In this document: positions 1 through 6,841 of the stretch, in pieces
Layout: each line of letters starts with the position of its first letter
Numbering within the stretch: the first letter of the stretch is position 1
NCBI GenBank assembly: GCA_009785045.1
Contig: WQXC01000029.1
Coordinates: forward strand, 1-15,570
Direction: 5' to 3'
DNA: 15,570 nucleotides
Source: Treponema sp.
Lineage (GTDB): Bacteria; Spirochaetota; Spirochaetia; Treponematales; Breznakiellaceae
Made by a program: the position numbers and the translations under genes
Notes under the pieces: model-generated
What the model was told of the DNA's origin: nothing
The model's database searches: none
The model's input: the letters and a program-made list of their open reading frames with translations, nothing else

Positions 1-4
1 ACAA

Positions 5-1195
5 ATGGCGAAGGATAAATTTAATAGAACGAAACCACACATGAATGTTGGAACGATTGGTCACGTAGATCACGGTAAGACCACTCTTTCTGCGGCTATT
101 ACCCAGCACTGCGCCAGGAAATTCGGCGACAAGGTAATGAGTTATGATCAAATTGACAATGCTCCGGAAGAAAAAGCACGCGGTATTACAATTAATACCC
201 GTCACCTTGAGTATCAGTCAGACAAGCGCCATTATGCGCACATCGACTGTCCGGGACACGCCGACTATATCAAGAACATGATAACAGGCGCTGCTCAGAT
301 GGACGGCGCGATTCTTGTAGTATCAGCGCCAGACTCAGTTATGCCCCAGACCCGCGAGCACATTATTCTCGCACGTCAGGTAGGCGTTCCTCACATGATC
401 GTATTCTTAAACAAAATCGATCTTCTTGATGATCCCGACCTCGTTGAGCTCGTTGAAGATGAAGTAAAAGACGTTCTTACTGCCAACGGTTTCCCTGGCG
501 ACAAGACTCCGATTATTAAAGGTTCCGGATTTAAAGCAATGTCTGAACCGGATAATGCCGAAGCAACAAAATGTATCGATGAGCTTTTGGCTGCAATGGA
601 TACTTACTTCCCTGATCCGGAACGTGATCAGGATAAACCGTTTATTATGCCGATAGAAGACGTATTTACAATTCAGGGACGCGGCACAGTCGTAACCGGA
701 AAAGTAGAACGCGGTATTCTTAAGCTTAACGACGAAGTAGAAATTATTGGTATTAAACCAACAAAGAAAACTGTTATTACCGGTATCGAAATGTTTAACA
801 AGTTACTTGACGATGCTCAGGCAGGTGATAATGTTGGTACACTTCTTCGCGGTGTAGATAAAAAAGAAGTTGAACGCGGTCAGGTTCTTGCCAAACCCGG
901 TTCAATTAAACCTTATAGCAAATTCAAAGGTCAGATTTATTGTCTGTCCAAAGAAGAAGGCGGACGCCACAGTCCGTTCTTTACCGGTTACAGACCTCAG
1001 TTCTATTTCCGCACCACAGATATTACCGGTACTGTAAAACTTCCAGAAGGCAAGGAAATGGTCATGCCCGGCGATAACTCAGAAGTTATCGGCGAACTGA
1101 TTTATCCTATCGCCATGGAAAAAGGACTTCGCTTTGCTATCCGCGAGGGCGGCAAAACAGTTGCCTCTGGTCAGGTTACAGAGATTATCGAATAA
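5..1195 (+). CDS. tuf: Elongation factor Tu
   Basis: EF-Tu is the GTPase that delivers aminoacyl-tRNA to the ribosomal A site in the cytoplasm. The 396-residue product is close to the usual 394. The G domain shows G1 GHVDHGKT (19-26), switch I with RGITIN (59-64), G3 DCPGH with catalytic His85 (81-85) and G4 NKID (136-139). Domains 2 and 3 follow, with GRGTVVTGKVERG and GGRHSPFF. The G5 motif, usually SAL, reads SGF (174-176), and the usual DGPMPQT reads DSVMPQT (110-116). The sequence resembles treponemal EF-Tu. Only four bases precede the ATG, so its ribosome binding site and any upstream rpsL-rpsG-fusA genes lie outside the window. rpsJ follows after about 50 bases. Confidence 0.98.
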   Translation: MAKDKFNRTKPHMNVGTIGHVDHGKTTLSAAITQHCARKFGDKVMSYDQIDNAPEEKARGITINTRHLEYQSDKRHYAHIDCPGHADYIKNMITGAAQMDGAILVVSAPDSVMPQTREHIILARQVGVPHMIVFLNKIDLLDDPDLVELVEDEVKDVLTANGFPGDKTPIIKGSGFKAMSEPDNAEATKCIDELLAAMDTYFPDPERDQDKPFIMPIEDVFTIQGRGTVVTGKVERGILKLNDEVEIIGIKPTKKTVITGIEMFNKLLDDAQAGDNVGTLLRGVDKKEVERGQVLAKPGSIKPYSKFKGQIYCLSKEEGGRHSPFFTGYRPQFYFRTTDITGTVKLPEGKEMVMPGDNSEVIGELIYPIAMEKGLRFAIREGGKTVASGQVTEIIE

Positions 1196-1204
1196 GGTTA
1201 AAAT

Positions 1205-1230
1205 CCAGCGTCTATTAGTTTAGGCGCTGG
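1205..1230 (+). promoter_or_regulatory. Hairpin in the tuf-rpsJ gap
   Basis: Bases 1205-1214 pair with 1221-1230 (CCAGCGTCTA against TAGGCGCTGG, with one T-G wobble), leaving the six-base loop TTAGTT. No T-run follows; the next bases are GTAAACTTTGGAGG, which lead into the rpsJ ribosome binding site. It therefore does not look like a normal intrinsic terminator. A processing site, a partial attenuator or an r-protein-responsive leader element are possible roles, all inferred from position. Confidence 0.55.
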
Positions 1231-1248
1231 GTAAACTTTGGAGGAATG

Positions 1249-1557
1249 ATGGCTAAGGAAGGAATACGCGTAAGGCTGCGCGGTTTTGATGTCGAATTAA
1301 TTGATCAGAGCGCGAAATCTATCGCTGCGGCAGTAAGAAAAGCCGGAGCGAAAGTTACAGGGCCTATCCCGCTGCCGACCAGAATTAATAAGGTGACCGT
1401 TCTGCGTTCACCGCATGTGAATAAGAAAGCCCGCGAACAATTTGAAATGCGGACTCATAAAAGGTTGATCGATATTGTTAATCCCTCTGCGGAAGTAATG
1501 GACTCGTTAATGAAGCTTGAATTGCCCGCTGGTGTAGATGTAGAGATCAAACAGTAA
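1249..1557 (+). CDS. rpsJ: 30S ribosomal protein S10 (NusE)
   Basis: S10 is a small-subunit head protein and, as NusE, a partner of NusB and NusG in antitermination and transcription-translation coupling. The 102-residue product has the family's usual length and carries the conserved VTVLRSPH...EQFEMRTHKRLIDI stretch (about residues 48-75). Two adjacent ATGs exist, at 1246 and 1249. GGAGG at 1240-1244 abuts the first, leaving almost no spacer, while the second has a workable spacer and gives the common MAKE-type N-terminus, so I chose 1249. The gene is flanked by unusual non-coding structure: a hairpin before it and two hairpins after it, which set it apart from the densely packed genes that start at rplC. 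Confidence 0.96.
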   Translation: MAKEGIRVRLRGFDVELIDQSAKSIAAAVRKAGAKVTGPIPLPTRINKVTVLRSPHVNKKAREQFEMRTHKRLIDIVNPSAEVMDSLMKLELPAGVDVEIKQ

Positions 1558-1574
1558 CAGAAACTTAGTTTCTG
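1558..1574 (+). promoter_or_regulatory. Hairpin directly after the rpsJ stop
   Basis: CAGAAAC at 1558-1564 and GTTTCTG at 1568-1574 form a perfect 7-bp stem with a TTA loop, starting on the base after the rpsJ stop codon. The following bases are ATTAATAG, with no T-run, so strong intrinsic termination is unlikely. A 3'-end-stabilising hairpin for an rpsJ-ending transcript is a reasonable inference. Confidence 0.5.
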
Positions 1575-1592
1575 ATTAATAGCCGTAGACGG

Positions 1593-1661
1593 TCCGACCA
1601 CTAAATTAGTAGTTTGTAGCTAATAATTTGGTTGTCAGTAACTACTAATTTAGTGGTCGGA
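1593..1661. repeat. 22-bp perfect inverted repeat between rpsJ and rplC
   Basis: The left arm 1593-1614 (TCCGACCACTAAATTAGTAG plus TT) is the exact reverse complement of the right arm 1640-1661, with a 25-base centre (1615-1639). In register outside it, CCGTA (1583-1587) pairs with TACGG (1667-1671) across a short internal loop, so the potential hairpin spans 1583-1671. Each arm also holds its own near-palindrome, ACTAAATTAGT. No T-run follows on either strand. It could be a miniature inverted-repeat element that inserted in the operon, or a native RNA structure such as an RNase III site or regulatory leader. The sequence alone does not decide between these. Confidence 0.85.
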
Positions 1662-1685
1662 TAGCGTACGGGATGGAGCAAAACA

Positions 1686-2312
1686 ATGTTAGGGCTATAT
1701 GCCAGAAAGGTTGGAATGACCCAGGTCTTTGACGAAGCGGGTAACCTGCTGCCGGTATCGGTATTGCGGATTGATCCGAATGTAGTCATTGGCACAAAAA
1801 CAAAAGAAGCGGACGGTTACGCCGCTGTTGTTGTCGGTATAGACGACGCAAAGAAAAATCGCGTAACAAAAGCCCGCGCCGGACAATTTCCGGAGAATAT
1901 TCCGCCTAAGAAAAAGATTTGCGAATTACGCGATTTTGAAAAAGAAGTAAACGTGGGAGATTCCCTTGGTCTTGAAGTGCTTGAAGGCATCAGATATGTC
2001 GATGTAAGCGGAGTGAGTAAAGGTAAAGGGTTCCAGGGTGTCGTAAGACGCTGGGGATTCGGAGGCGGCCGTAAAACTCACGGTTCAAAGTTTCACCGCG
2101 AACCGGGTTCCACAGGTCAGAATACCTATCCGCACAGAACTTTCAAAAATAGAAAATTACCCGGAAGAATGGGACGCGAGAACGTAACCGTTTTAAGCCT
2201 TAGGGTTGTAAAAACTGACCCCGAGAAAAAACTTATTATGGTTCGCGGTGCAGTTCCCGGTATTAACAAGGGTCTTGTGTTTGTCCGCGCCGCGGTCAAG
2301 AAGGGACGGTAA
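1686..2312 (+). CDS. rplC: 50S ribosomal protein L3
   Basis: L3 is an early-assembly large-subunit protein whose long loop reaches toward the peptidyl transferase centre. The 208-residue product has the family N-terminus LGLYARKVGMTQVFDEAGNL and the core motif VSKGKGFQGVVRRWGFGGG followed by a THGSKFHREPGSTGQN segment (about residues 110-140). That segment includes the glutamine that is N5-methylated in Escherichia coli L3. The usual GxMGNE near the end of the loop is GRMGREN here. The start is well supported by GGATGGAG (1671-1678), seven bases before the ATG. This gene begins the tightly packed part of the operon after the inverted-repeat gap. Confidence 0.98.
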   Translation: MLGLYARKVGMTQVFDEAGNLLPVSVLRIDPNVVIGTKTKEADGYAAVVVGIDDAKKNRVTKARAGQFPENIPPKKKICELRDFEKEVNVGDSLGLEVLEGIRYVDVSGVSKGKGFQGVVRRWGFGGGRKTHGSKFHREPGSTGQNTYPHRTFKNRKLPGRMGRENVTVLSLRVVKTDPEKKLIMVRGAVPGINKGLVFVRAAVKKGR

Positions 2313-2314
2313 AC

Positions 2315-2965
2315 ATGAACTGTAAAGTGTATTCAAAAGAAGGCAAAGAACTGCGTACCATTGTTCTTGATGATAATGTTTTTGGATTGCCTGTAAACGA
2401 AGATTTAATCTGGTATGCGATTAATAATGAACTTGCAAACAGGCGGCAGGGCAATGCCTGCACAAAGGGAAGAGCCGAAGTTCATGGCTCGAACGCTAGG
2501 CCTTTTAAACAAAAAGGAACAGGCCGTGCCCGTCAGGGTGATAAAAAATCACCTATTACAGTCGGCGGCGGAACAATATTTGGCCCCAAGCCAAGAGATT
2601 TTTCCTATTCAATGCCGAAAAAAGCAAAGAGACAGGCGCTTAAAACAATTCTTAGTTTAAAAGCGCAAAGCGATACATTAAAAATAATCGAAGACTTTTC
2701 TATAGAATCCGGCAAAACAAAAGACCTTGCAAAATTGCTTGATAATTTTGAACCGGGGCTGCGCACAGTACTCATTCTTAAAGACGATGATCCCAAAATT
2801 AAACGCGCTGCTGCGAATATTCCCTGGGTTAAATATCTTTCCTATAACCGTCTGGAAGCGCATGAATTGTTTTATGGCCGCCAGGTGATTATGCTGGAAA
2901 CTGCCGCAAAAAATCTTAATGATTTTTACGGGGCAGAAAAGGATGAACAGGAGGCAGTTAAATGA
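2315..2965 (+). CDS. rplD: 50S ribosomal protein L4
   Basis: L4 binds 23S rRNA domain I and extends a basic loop into the exit tunnel. In E. coli it also represses its own S10 operon. The 216-residue product shows the conserved loop region from about residue 45, including FKQKGTGRARQGDKKSP and GGGTIFGPKPRDFSY. It starts two bases after the rplC stop, with a purine-rich site in the end of rplC, so the two are probably translationally coupled. Its stop overlaps the rplW start as ATGA. Whether L4 autoregulates this operon is unknown; the hairpin between tuf and rpsJ is one candidate target and the inverted repeat after rpsJ another. Confidence 0.98.
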   Translation: MNCKVYSKEGKELRTIVLDDNVFGLPVNEDLIWYAINNELANRRQGNACTKGRAEVHGSNARPFKQKGTGRARQGDKKSPITVGGGTIFGPKPRDFSYSMPKKAKRQALKTILSLKAQSDTLKIIEDFSIESGKTKDLAKLLDNFEPGLRTVLILKDDDPKIKRAAANIPWVKYLSYNRLEAHELFYGRQVIMLETAAKNLNDFYGAEKDEQEAVK

Positions 2966-3249
2966 TGCAATACGAAGATATTTTAATTGAACCTGTGCTC
3001 AGCGAAAAAGCAAACCAGTTACGCGAAGAGGGAAAATATGTTTTTAAAGTAGCTACTTCGGCTACAAAAACCCAAATCAAGGAAGCTGTAAGCAAATTAT
3101 TTAATGTGCATCCCATTTCCTGTACAACAATGATTGTAGGCGGCAAGCCAAAAAGGCTGCGCTACAGGAAAGGATACACTTCCACCTGGAAGAAGGCAAT
3201 TGTGCGGCTTCCCAAAGATGAGAAGATTGCAATCTTCGAGGGCGTGTAA
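2962..3249 (+). CDS. rplW: 50S ribosomal protein L23
   Basis: L23 sits at the tunnel exit and is the docking site for trigger factor and SRP. The 95-residue product begins MMQYEDILIEPVLSEK and has the family pattern YVFKVATSATKTQIKEAVSKLF, followed by the basic GGKPKRLRYRKGYTSTWKKAIV segment. Two adjacent ATGs (2962 and 2965) are possible. AGGAGG at 2949-2954 lies seven bases before the first and ten before the second, so I prefer 2962, which also gives an ATGA overlap with the rplD stop. The choice changes only one methionine. Confidence 0.97.
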   Translation: MMQYEDILIEPVLSEKANQLREEGKYVFKVATSATKTQIKEAVSKLFNVHPISCTTMIVGGKPKRLRYRKGYTSTWKKAIVRLPKDEKIAIFEGV

Positions 3250-3260
3250 GGTAGAAAATT

Positions 3261-4091
3261 ATGGCTATTAAAACATATAAACCAATAACACCGGGAATGC
3301 GGCAATATACAAGTTTAGATTATTCTGAACTTACCAAAGATGCAAAACCGGAAAAATCCCTTACAAGGGGAAAGAAGACCGGATCCGGACGTGATGCAAA
3401 CGGACGTATCAGTGTGCGTCACAAGGGCGGCGGACATAAACGCAAATACCGTGATATCGATTTTAAACGTGATAAAATCGGCATTCCCGGCAAAGTTGCT
3501 TCTTTAGAGTACGATCCCAACCGCAGTGCGAATATCGCTCTTATTTATTACAAAGACGGCGAGAAACGTTACATTGTTGCTCCAAAAGAACTTAAAGTAG
3601 GCACAGCGGTTTTAAGCGGTCCCAATGCTCCAATCGAGCCGGGTAACGCGCTCCCGCTGGAAAATATTCCATTAGGCTTTACTGTTTACAATATTGAATT
3701 AACTCTCGGAAAGGGCGGTCAATTGGTTCGTTCTGCCGGAGTTGGAGCATTGATTGCTGCAAAAGAGGGCGATTATGTAACAGTTAAATTACCTTCGGGC
3801 GAAATGCGCATGGTGTTTAAAAAATGTTATGCGACTATTGGCAGTGTCGGTAATGAAGATCATATGAATACAAATATGGGTAAAGCAGGCCGCAAGCGCT
3901 GGAAGGGAATTCGCCCGGCAGTGCGCGGAATGTCAATGAACCCGGTAGATCATCCCCATGGCGGCGGAGAAGGAAGGAACAAAGGTATTCACCCTGTTAC
4001 TCCCTGGGGTCAGCCATGTAAGGGATATAAGACCCGCAAAAAGCATAAGCCGTCTTCACGGTTTATTGTCAGCCGCGGCAAAAAGAAGTAG
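3261..4091 (+). CDS. rplB: 50S ribosomal protein L2
   Basis: L2 is a universally conserved protein needed for subunit joining and peptidyl transferase activity. The 276-residue product has the N-terminal KPITPGMRQYTSLDYSEL opening, the RNA-binding segment GRISVRHKGGGHKRKYRDIDF (about 49-69) and the near-C-terminal NPVDHPHGGGEGRNKG motif (about 227-242), with the conserved His in DHPH. The length matches the family. The ribosome binding site is rather weak (AAGGTAG overlapping the rplW stop). rpsS follows after nine bases. Nothing in the sequence departs from the family. Confidence 0.98.
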   Translation: MAIKTYKPITPGMRQYTSLDYSELTKDAKPEKSLTRGKKTGSGRDANGRISVRHKGGGHKRKYRDIDFKRDKIGIPGKVASLEYDPNRSANIALIYYKDGEKRYIVAPKELKVGTAVLSGPNAPIEPGNALPLENIPLGFTVYNIELTLGKGGQLVRSAGVGALIAAKEGDYVTVKLPSGEMRMVFKKCYATIGSVGNEDHMNTNMGKAGRKRWKGIRPAVRGMSMNPVDHPHGGGEGRNKGIHPVTPWGQPCKGYKTRKKHKPSSRFIVSRGKKK

Positions 4092-4100
4092 GAAGGGAGT

Positions 4101-4382
4101 ATGTCAAGATCCGTAAAGAAGGGCCCTTTTATAGAAAAGAGTCTGTATAAAAAGGTGCTGGAATTGAGCAAATCGGGAGAAAGGAAAATGATTAAAACCT
4201 ATTCCCGCTGTTCAACAATTATTCCCGAAATGGTAGGCGGAACAATTTCCGTATATAACGGCAAAACATGGGTACCTGTGTATATCACAGAAAACCTTGT
4301 TGGTCATAAACTTGGCGAGTTCGCTCCCACGCGTATTTTCCGCGGGCATTCGGGCTCTGACAAGAAAGCTGCGGCAAAATAG
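4101..4382 (+). CDS. rpsS: 30S ribosomal protein S19
   Basis: S19 lies in the small-subunit head, complexes with S13 and contacts the A-site tRNA region. The 93-residue product opens SRSVKKGPFIEKSLYKKV and ends with the hallmark GHKLGEFAPTRIFRGHSG, followed by a short basic tail. The length is normal for the family. A strong site, GGAAGGGAG (4091-4099), overlaps the rplB stop and precedes the ATG. The gap to rplV is eight bases. Confidence 0.98.
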   Translation: MSRSVKKGPFIEKSLYKKVLELSKSGERKMIKTYSRCSTIIPEMVGGTISVYNGKTWVPVYITENLVGHKLGEFAPTRIFRGHSGSDKKAAAK

Positions 4383-4390
4383 GCGGGATT

Positions 4391-4804
4391 ATGAAAGATA
4401 CGAAAACTGGTTATAAAGCAATTAGTAAATTCCTTATCGGTTCGCCTTACAAGATCAGGCCTGTTGCGGATCTTGTGCGCCGCAGAACGTATCCGGAAGC
4501 AATTTCCATTTTGGAAAATATGCCTCACAAAGGAGCAAAACTTATCCGCAAGACGGTTAAGTCCGCTGCGAGTAACGCGCTTTCAGATAACAAAAAACTT
4601 GACGAAGATATGCTTTATGTTAAGGAGATTTATATTGACGAAGGACCGCGTCTTAAAAGAATCTGGTTCCGCGGCAGGGGACGCGCGGATATGCAGTTAA
4701 AAAGAATGTGCCACATTACAGTAGTAGTTGATGAATCAGCAATTACAGAAAAAAGTAATGCAGCATCTAAAAACAGTAAACCTTCAAAAAAGGCGGCTAA
4801 ATAA
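4391..4804 (+). CDS. rplV: 50S ribosomal protein L22, with a C-terminal tail
   Basis: L22 lines the exit tunnel with its beta-hairpin and is a known site of macrolide-resistance changes. The 137-residue product has the family core, including KIRPVADLVRRRTYPEAISIL near the N-terminus and the GRADMQLKRMCHITVVV ending (to about residue 118), where many bacteria have GRASxxxKRTSHITVVV. After the core comes a tail of about 20 residues rich in Lys, Ser, Asn and Ala, which makes the protein longer than the usual 110. The stop overlaps the rpsC start by one base (TAATG), suggesting coupled translation. The ribosome binding site is weak (GGCGGG). Confidence 0.97.
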   Translation: MKDTKTGYKAISKFLIGSPYKIRPVADLVRRRTYPEAISILENMPHKGAKLIRKTVKSAASNALSDNKKLDEDMLYVKEIYIDEGPRLKRIWFRGRGRADMQLKRMCHITVVVDESAITEKSNAASKNSKPSKKAAK

Positions 4805-5508
4805 TGGGACAAAAAGTTAACCCTACAGGGCTTAGAATAGGTATTAATAAAACTTGGGGCTCCCGCTGGTATGTTGATCCTAAAGAGTATGTCGATGCCC
4901 TGCACGAAGATTTGTATCTGCGAAAGCTCATCATGGATATGCCCGAAACAAAGGGCGCTGATATTGCAGAGCTGGAAATTATTCGTCATCCGCAAAGAAT
5001 TACAATTACTATTCATACAGCCCGCCAAGGTGTAATCATCGGTGTTAAAGGCGCAAATATCGAAAAAATCGGCAATGATTTACAGAAAAAAGTAAATAAA
5101 AAAGTACAGATTAAAATTAAAGAAGTACGTAATGCCGATAACAATGCGCAGATTGTTGCGCAGAATATTGCCCGTCAGCTGCTTGCGCGTTCGTCTTTCA
5201 GGCGCACAATGAAACAGGCAATTACAAATGCAATTAAAAAAGGCAATGCTCAGGGCGTTAAGGTAAGGTTATCGGGACGGCTTGGCGGCGCAGAAATGTC
5301 ACGCACAGAAGAAGCCAAGGAAGGCCGTATACCTCTTCATACACTGCGGGCAGATATTGATTACGGTTTTGCCGAAGCTCATACACCCTTTGGTTCTATC
5401 GGCGTAAAGGTTTGGGTTTACAACGGCATGAAGTATGGCAAAGAACAGAAGGAAGACGCAGGCGCTCTTGTCCGCAAAAGACGGGACAGGGCTCCTGCCA
5501 GGAGTTAG
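4804..5508 (+). CDS. rpsC: 30S ribosomal protein S3
   Basis: S3 forms part of the mRNA entry tunnel and the ribosomal helicase activity. The 234-residue product starts GQKVNPTGLRIGINKTWGSRW. It has a type II KH domain with the GxxG loop as GVKG within GVIIGVKGANIEKIG (about residues 76-90), then the C-terminal domain with VRLSGRLGGAEMSRTE and LHTLRADIDYGFAEAHTPFG. The length is typical. The start overlaps the rplV stop by one base. rplP begins three bases after the S3 stop, and its AGGAG site lies in the last codons of rpsC. Confidence 0.98.
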   Translation: MGQKVNPTGLRIGINKTWGSRWYVDPKEYVDALHEDLYLRKLIMDMPETKGADIAELEIIRHPQRITITIHTARQGVIIGVKGANIEKIGNDLQKKVNKKVQIKIKEVRNADNNAQIVAQNIARQLLARSSFRRTMKQAITNAIKKGNAQGVKVRLSGRLGGAEMSRTEEAKEGRIPLHTLRADIDYGFAEAHTPFGSIGVKVWVYNGMKYGKEQKEDAGALVRKRRDRAPARS

Positions 5509-5511
5509 TAT

Positions 5512-5940
5512 ATGCAGAGTCCAAAACGTGTAAAGCGCCGCAAGGTGCAGAGGGGCAATATGCCCGGAAACGCCACAAGGTGTAACACTGTTGTGTTTGG
5601 CGATTATGCTCTTGTTGCTTTGGACAGGATGTGGATCACAAACAGACAGACAGAAGCAGCTCGTGTTGCGATTAACCGTCATGTAAAACGCGGCGGCAAG
5701 ATGTGGATACGCATTTTCTGCGATAAACCATTTTCCAAGAAACCGGCGGAAACCCGCATGGGTAAAGGAAAAGGCGCTCCGGAATACTGGGTAGCAGTAG
5801 TAAAACCCGGAACCGTTATGTTTGAGCTCGGCGGCGGTATAACCCGTTCCCTTGCAGAAGAAGCAATGGCTTTGGCAGGATCAAAACTGCCGATTAAAAC
5901 TAAATTTGTTGCCCGTTCAGAAATGGAACTTGGGGCTTAG
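5512..5940 (+). CDS. rplP: 50S ribosomal protein L16
   Basis: L16 organises the A-site region of the large subunit and is a late assembly protein. The 142-residue product begins MQSPKRVKRRKVQRGNMPG and has the conserved AARVAINRHVKRGGKMWIRIF and ETRMGKGKGAPEYWVAVVKPG segments, the latter containing the Arg that is hydroxylated in some bacteria. AGGAG at 5500-5504 gives a seven-base spacer to the ATG. Length and motifs are normal. rpmC follows after nine bases, with its site AGGAGG overlapping the L16 stop codon. Confidence 0.98.
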   Translation: MQSPKRVKRRKVQRGNMPGNATRCNTVVFGDYALVALDRMWITNRQTEAARVAINRHVKRGGKMWIRIFCDKPFSKKPAETRMGKGKGAPEYWVAVVKPGTVMFELGGGITRSLAEEAMALAGSKLPIKTKFVARSEMELGA

Positions 5941-5949
5941 GAGGCAAGG

Positions 5950-6171
5950 GTGAAGCATTCATTTAAGAATTTATCATATCCCGAGCTTAAGGCCAAACGG
6001 GAAGAGCTTAAAAAGAAATACATGGAATTCCGTTTTAGAATCGTTATCGGCCATGTAGATAATCCTCTGCAAAGACGAACACTGCGCAGGCAAATTGCCA
6101 GGCTTAATACCCTGATTCACGCGCACGATAGAGCAGAGCAGAAAGCAGCCCGAAAAGTGGCGGAGGTTTAA
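5950..6171 (+). CDS. rpmC: 50S ribosomal protein L29
   Basis: L29 is a small helical-hairpin protein near the tunnel exit, next to L23. The 73-residue product has the family's two-helix form: an N-terminal LSYPELKAKREELKKKYMEFRF helix and a second LRRQIARLNTLIHA helix with the conserved RRxIARxxT pattern. The start codon is GTG, chosen because AGGAGG (5939-5944) sits five bases upstream and the product aligns with the family from that point. It lies in the standard place between rplP and rpsQ. Confidence 0.96.
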   Translation: MKHSFKNLSYPELKAKREELKKKYMEFRFRIVIGHVDNPLQRRTLRRQIARLNTLIHAHDRAEQKAARKVAEV

Positions 6172-6174
6172 TAG

Positions 6175-6447
6175 ATGGCAGTTCAAACTCAGGCAGCCGA
6201 AAGCGGAAAAAAAGAATTCATCGGAACAGTAAAGAGTGATAAGATGGAAAAGACTATTGTTGTTTCAATCGAGACTTTGGCGCTCCATCCTCTTTATAAA
6301 AAATATGTTAAACGGTCAAAAAAAGTTAAAGCTCATGACGAAAAGAACCAAGCAAAGATGGGCGACCGTGTCCGTGTAATTGAATGCAGGCCAATCAGCA
6401 AAGAAAAATGCTGGAAGCTTGTGGAAATTATTGAAAGAGCCAAGTAA
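6175..6447 (+). CDS. rpsQ: 30S ribosomal protein S17
   Basis: S17 is an OB-fold primary binder of 16S rRNA. The 90-residue product carries FIGTVKSDKMEKTIVVSIETLALHPLYKKYVKRSKKVKAHDE and GDRVRVIECRPISKEKCWKLVEI, which cover the whole fold. A short N-terminal stretch (about residues 1-14, MAVQTQAAESGKKE) precedes the domain. GGAGG at 6162-6166 lies eight bases before the ATG, and the start comes three bases after the rpmC stop, with a second in-frame stop for rpmC (TAATAG) in between. It closes the S10 cluster. Confidence 0.98.
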   Translation: MAVQTQAAESGKKEFIGTVKSDKMEKTIVVSIETLALHPLYKKYVKRSKKVKAHDEKNQAKMGDRVRVIECRPISKEKCWKLVEIIERAK

Positions 6448-6460
6448 GGGGAGATAGAAA

Positions 6461-6832
6461 ATGATTCAAGTGGAAAGCTTCCTGAATGTGGCAGATAATT
6501 CAGGCGCCAAACTGGTTCAGTGCATTAAAGTTCTGGGCGGCAGTAAACGAAGGTATGCCGGAATTGGCGACATTGTTGTAGTGGCAGTTAAAGAAGCGCT
6601 GCCTACATCAACTATTAAAAAGGGCGCTGTTGAAAAAGCAGTTGTGGTGCGTGTGCATAAAGAATACCGCCGCCCGGACGGAACATATATCAGGTTTGAT
6701 GATAACGCCTGTGTCATTATCGACGCTGCGTTAAATCCAAAGGGAAAACGTATCTTTGGGCCTGTGGCGCGGGAATTAAGGGAAAGAAGCGAATTTATGA
6801 AGATCGTTTCTCTTGCCCCAGAGGTTTTATAG
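6461..6832 (+). CDS. rplN: 50S ribosomal protein L14
   Basis: L14 lies at the subunit interface, contacts 16S helix 14 and is the binding site of the silencing factor RsfS. The 123-residue product opens MIQVESFLNVADNSGAKLVQ, has the GDIVVVAVKEALP and KAVVVRVHKEYRRPDGTYI strands, and ends ELRERSEFMKIVSLAPEVL, the classic L14 C-terminus. AAGGGGAG (6446-6453) precedes the ATG. It is the first gene of the spc-type cluster. The gap after rpsQ is only 13 bases, so I see no sign of a separate promoter. Confidence 0.98.
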   Translation: MIQVESFLNVADNSGAKLVQCIKVLGGSKRRYAGIGDIVVVAVKEALPTSTIKKGAVEKAVVVRVHKEYRRPDGTYIRFDDNACVIIDAALNPKGKRIFGPVARELRERSEFMKIVSLAPEVL

Positions 6833-6841
6833 GAGACTACC

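Noticed and set aside
1593..1661. The large inverted repeat as a Rho-independent terminator
   Set aside because: No T-run follows on either strand, the loop is 25 bases, and the operon continues without another convincing promoter.
1600..1685. A promoter for rplC (TTGTCA at 1632-1637 resembles a -35 box)
   Set aside because: No -10-like hexamer lies at 16-18 bases from it; the sequence there is GGTCGG. The AT-rich pieces TAATAA and TACTAA have no -35 partner at proper spacing.
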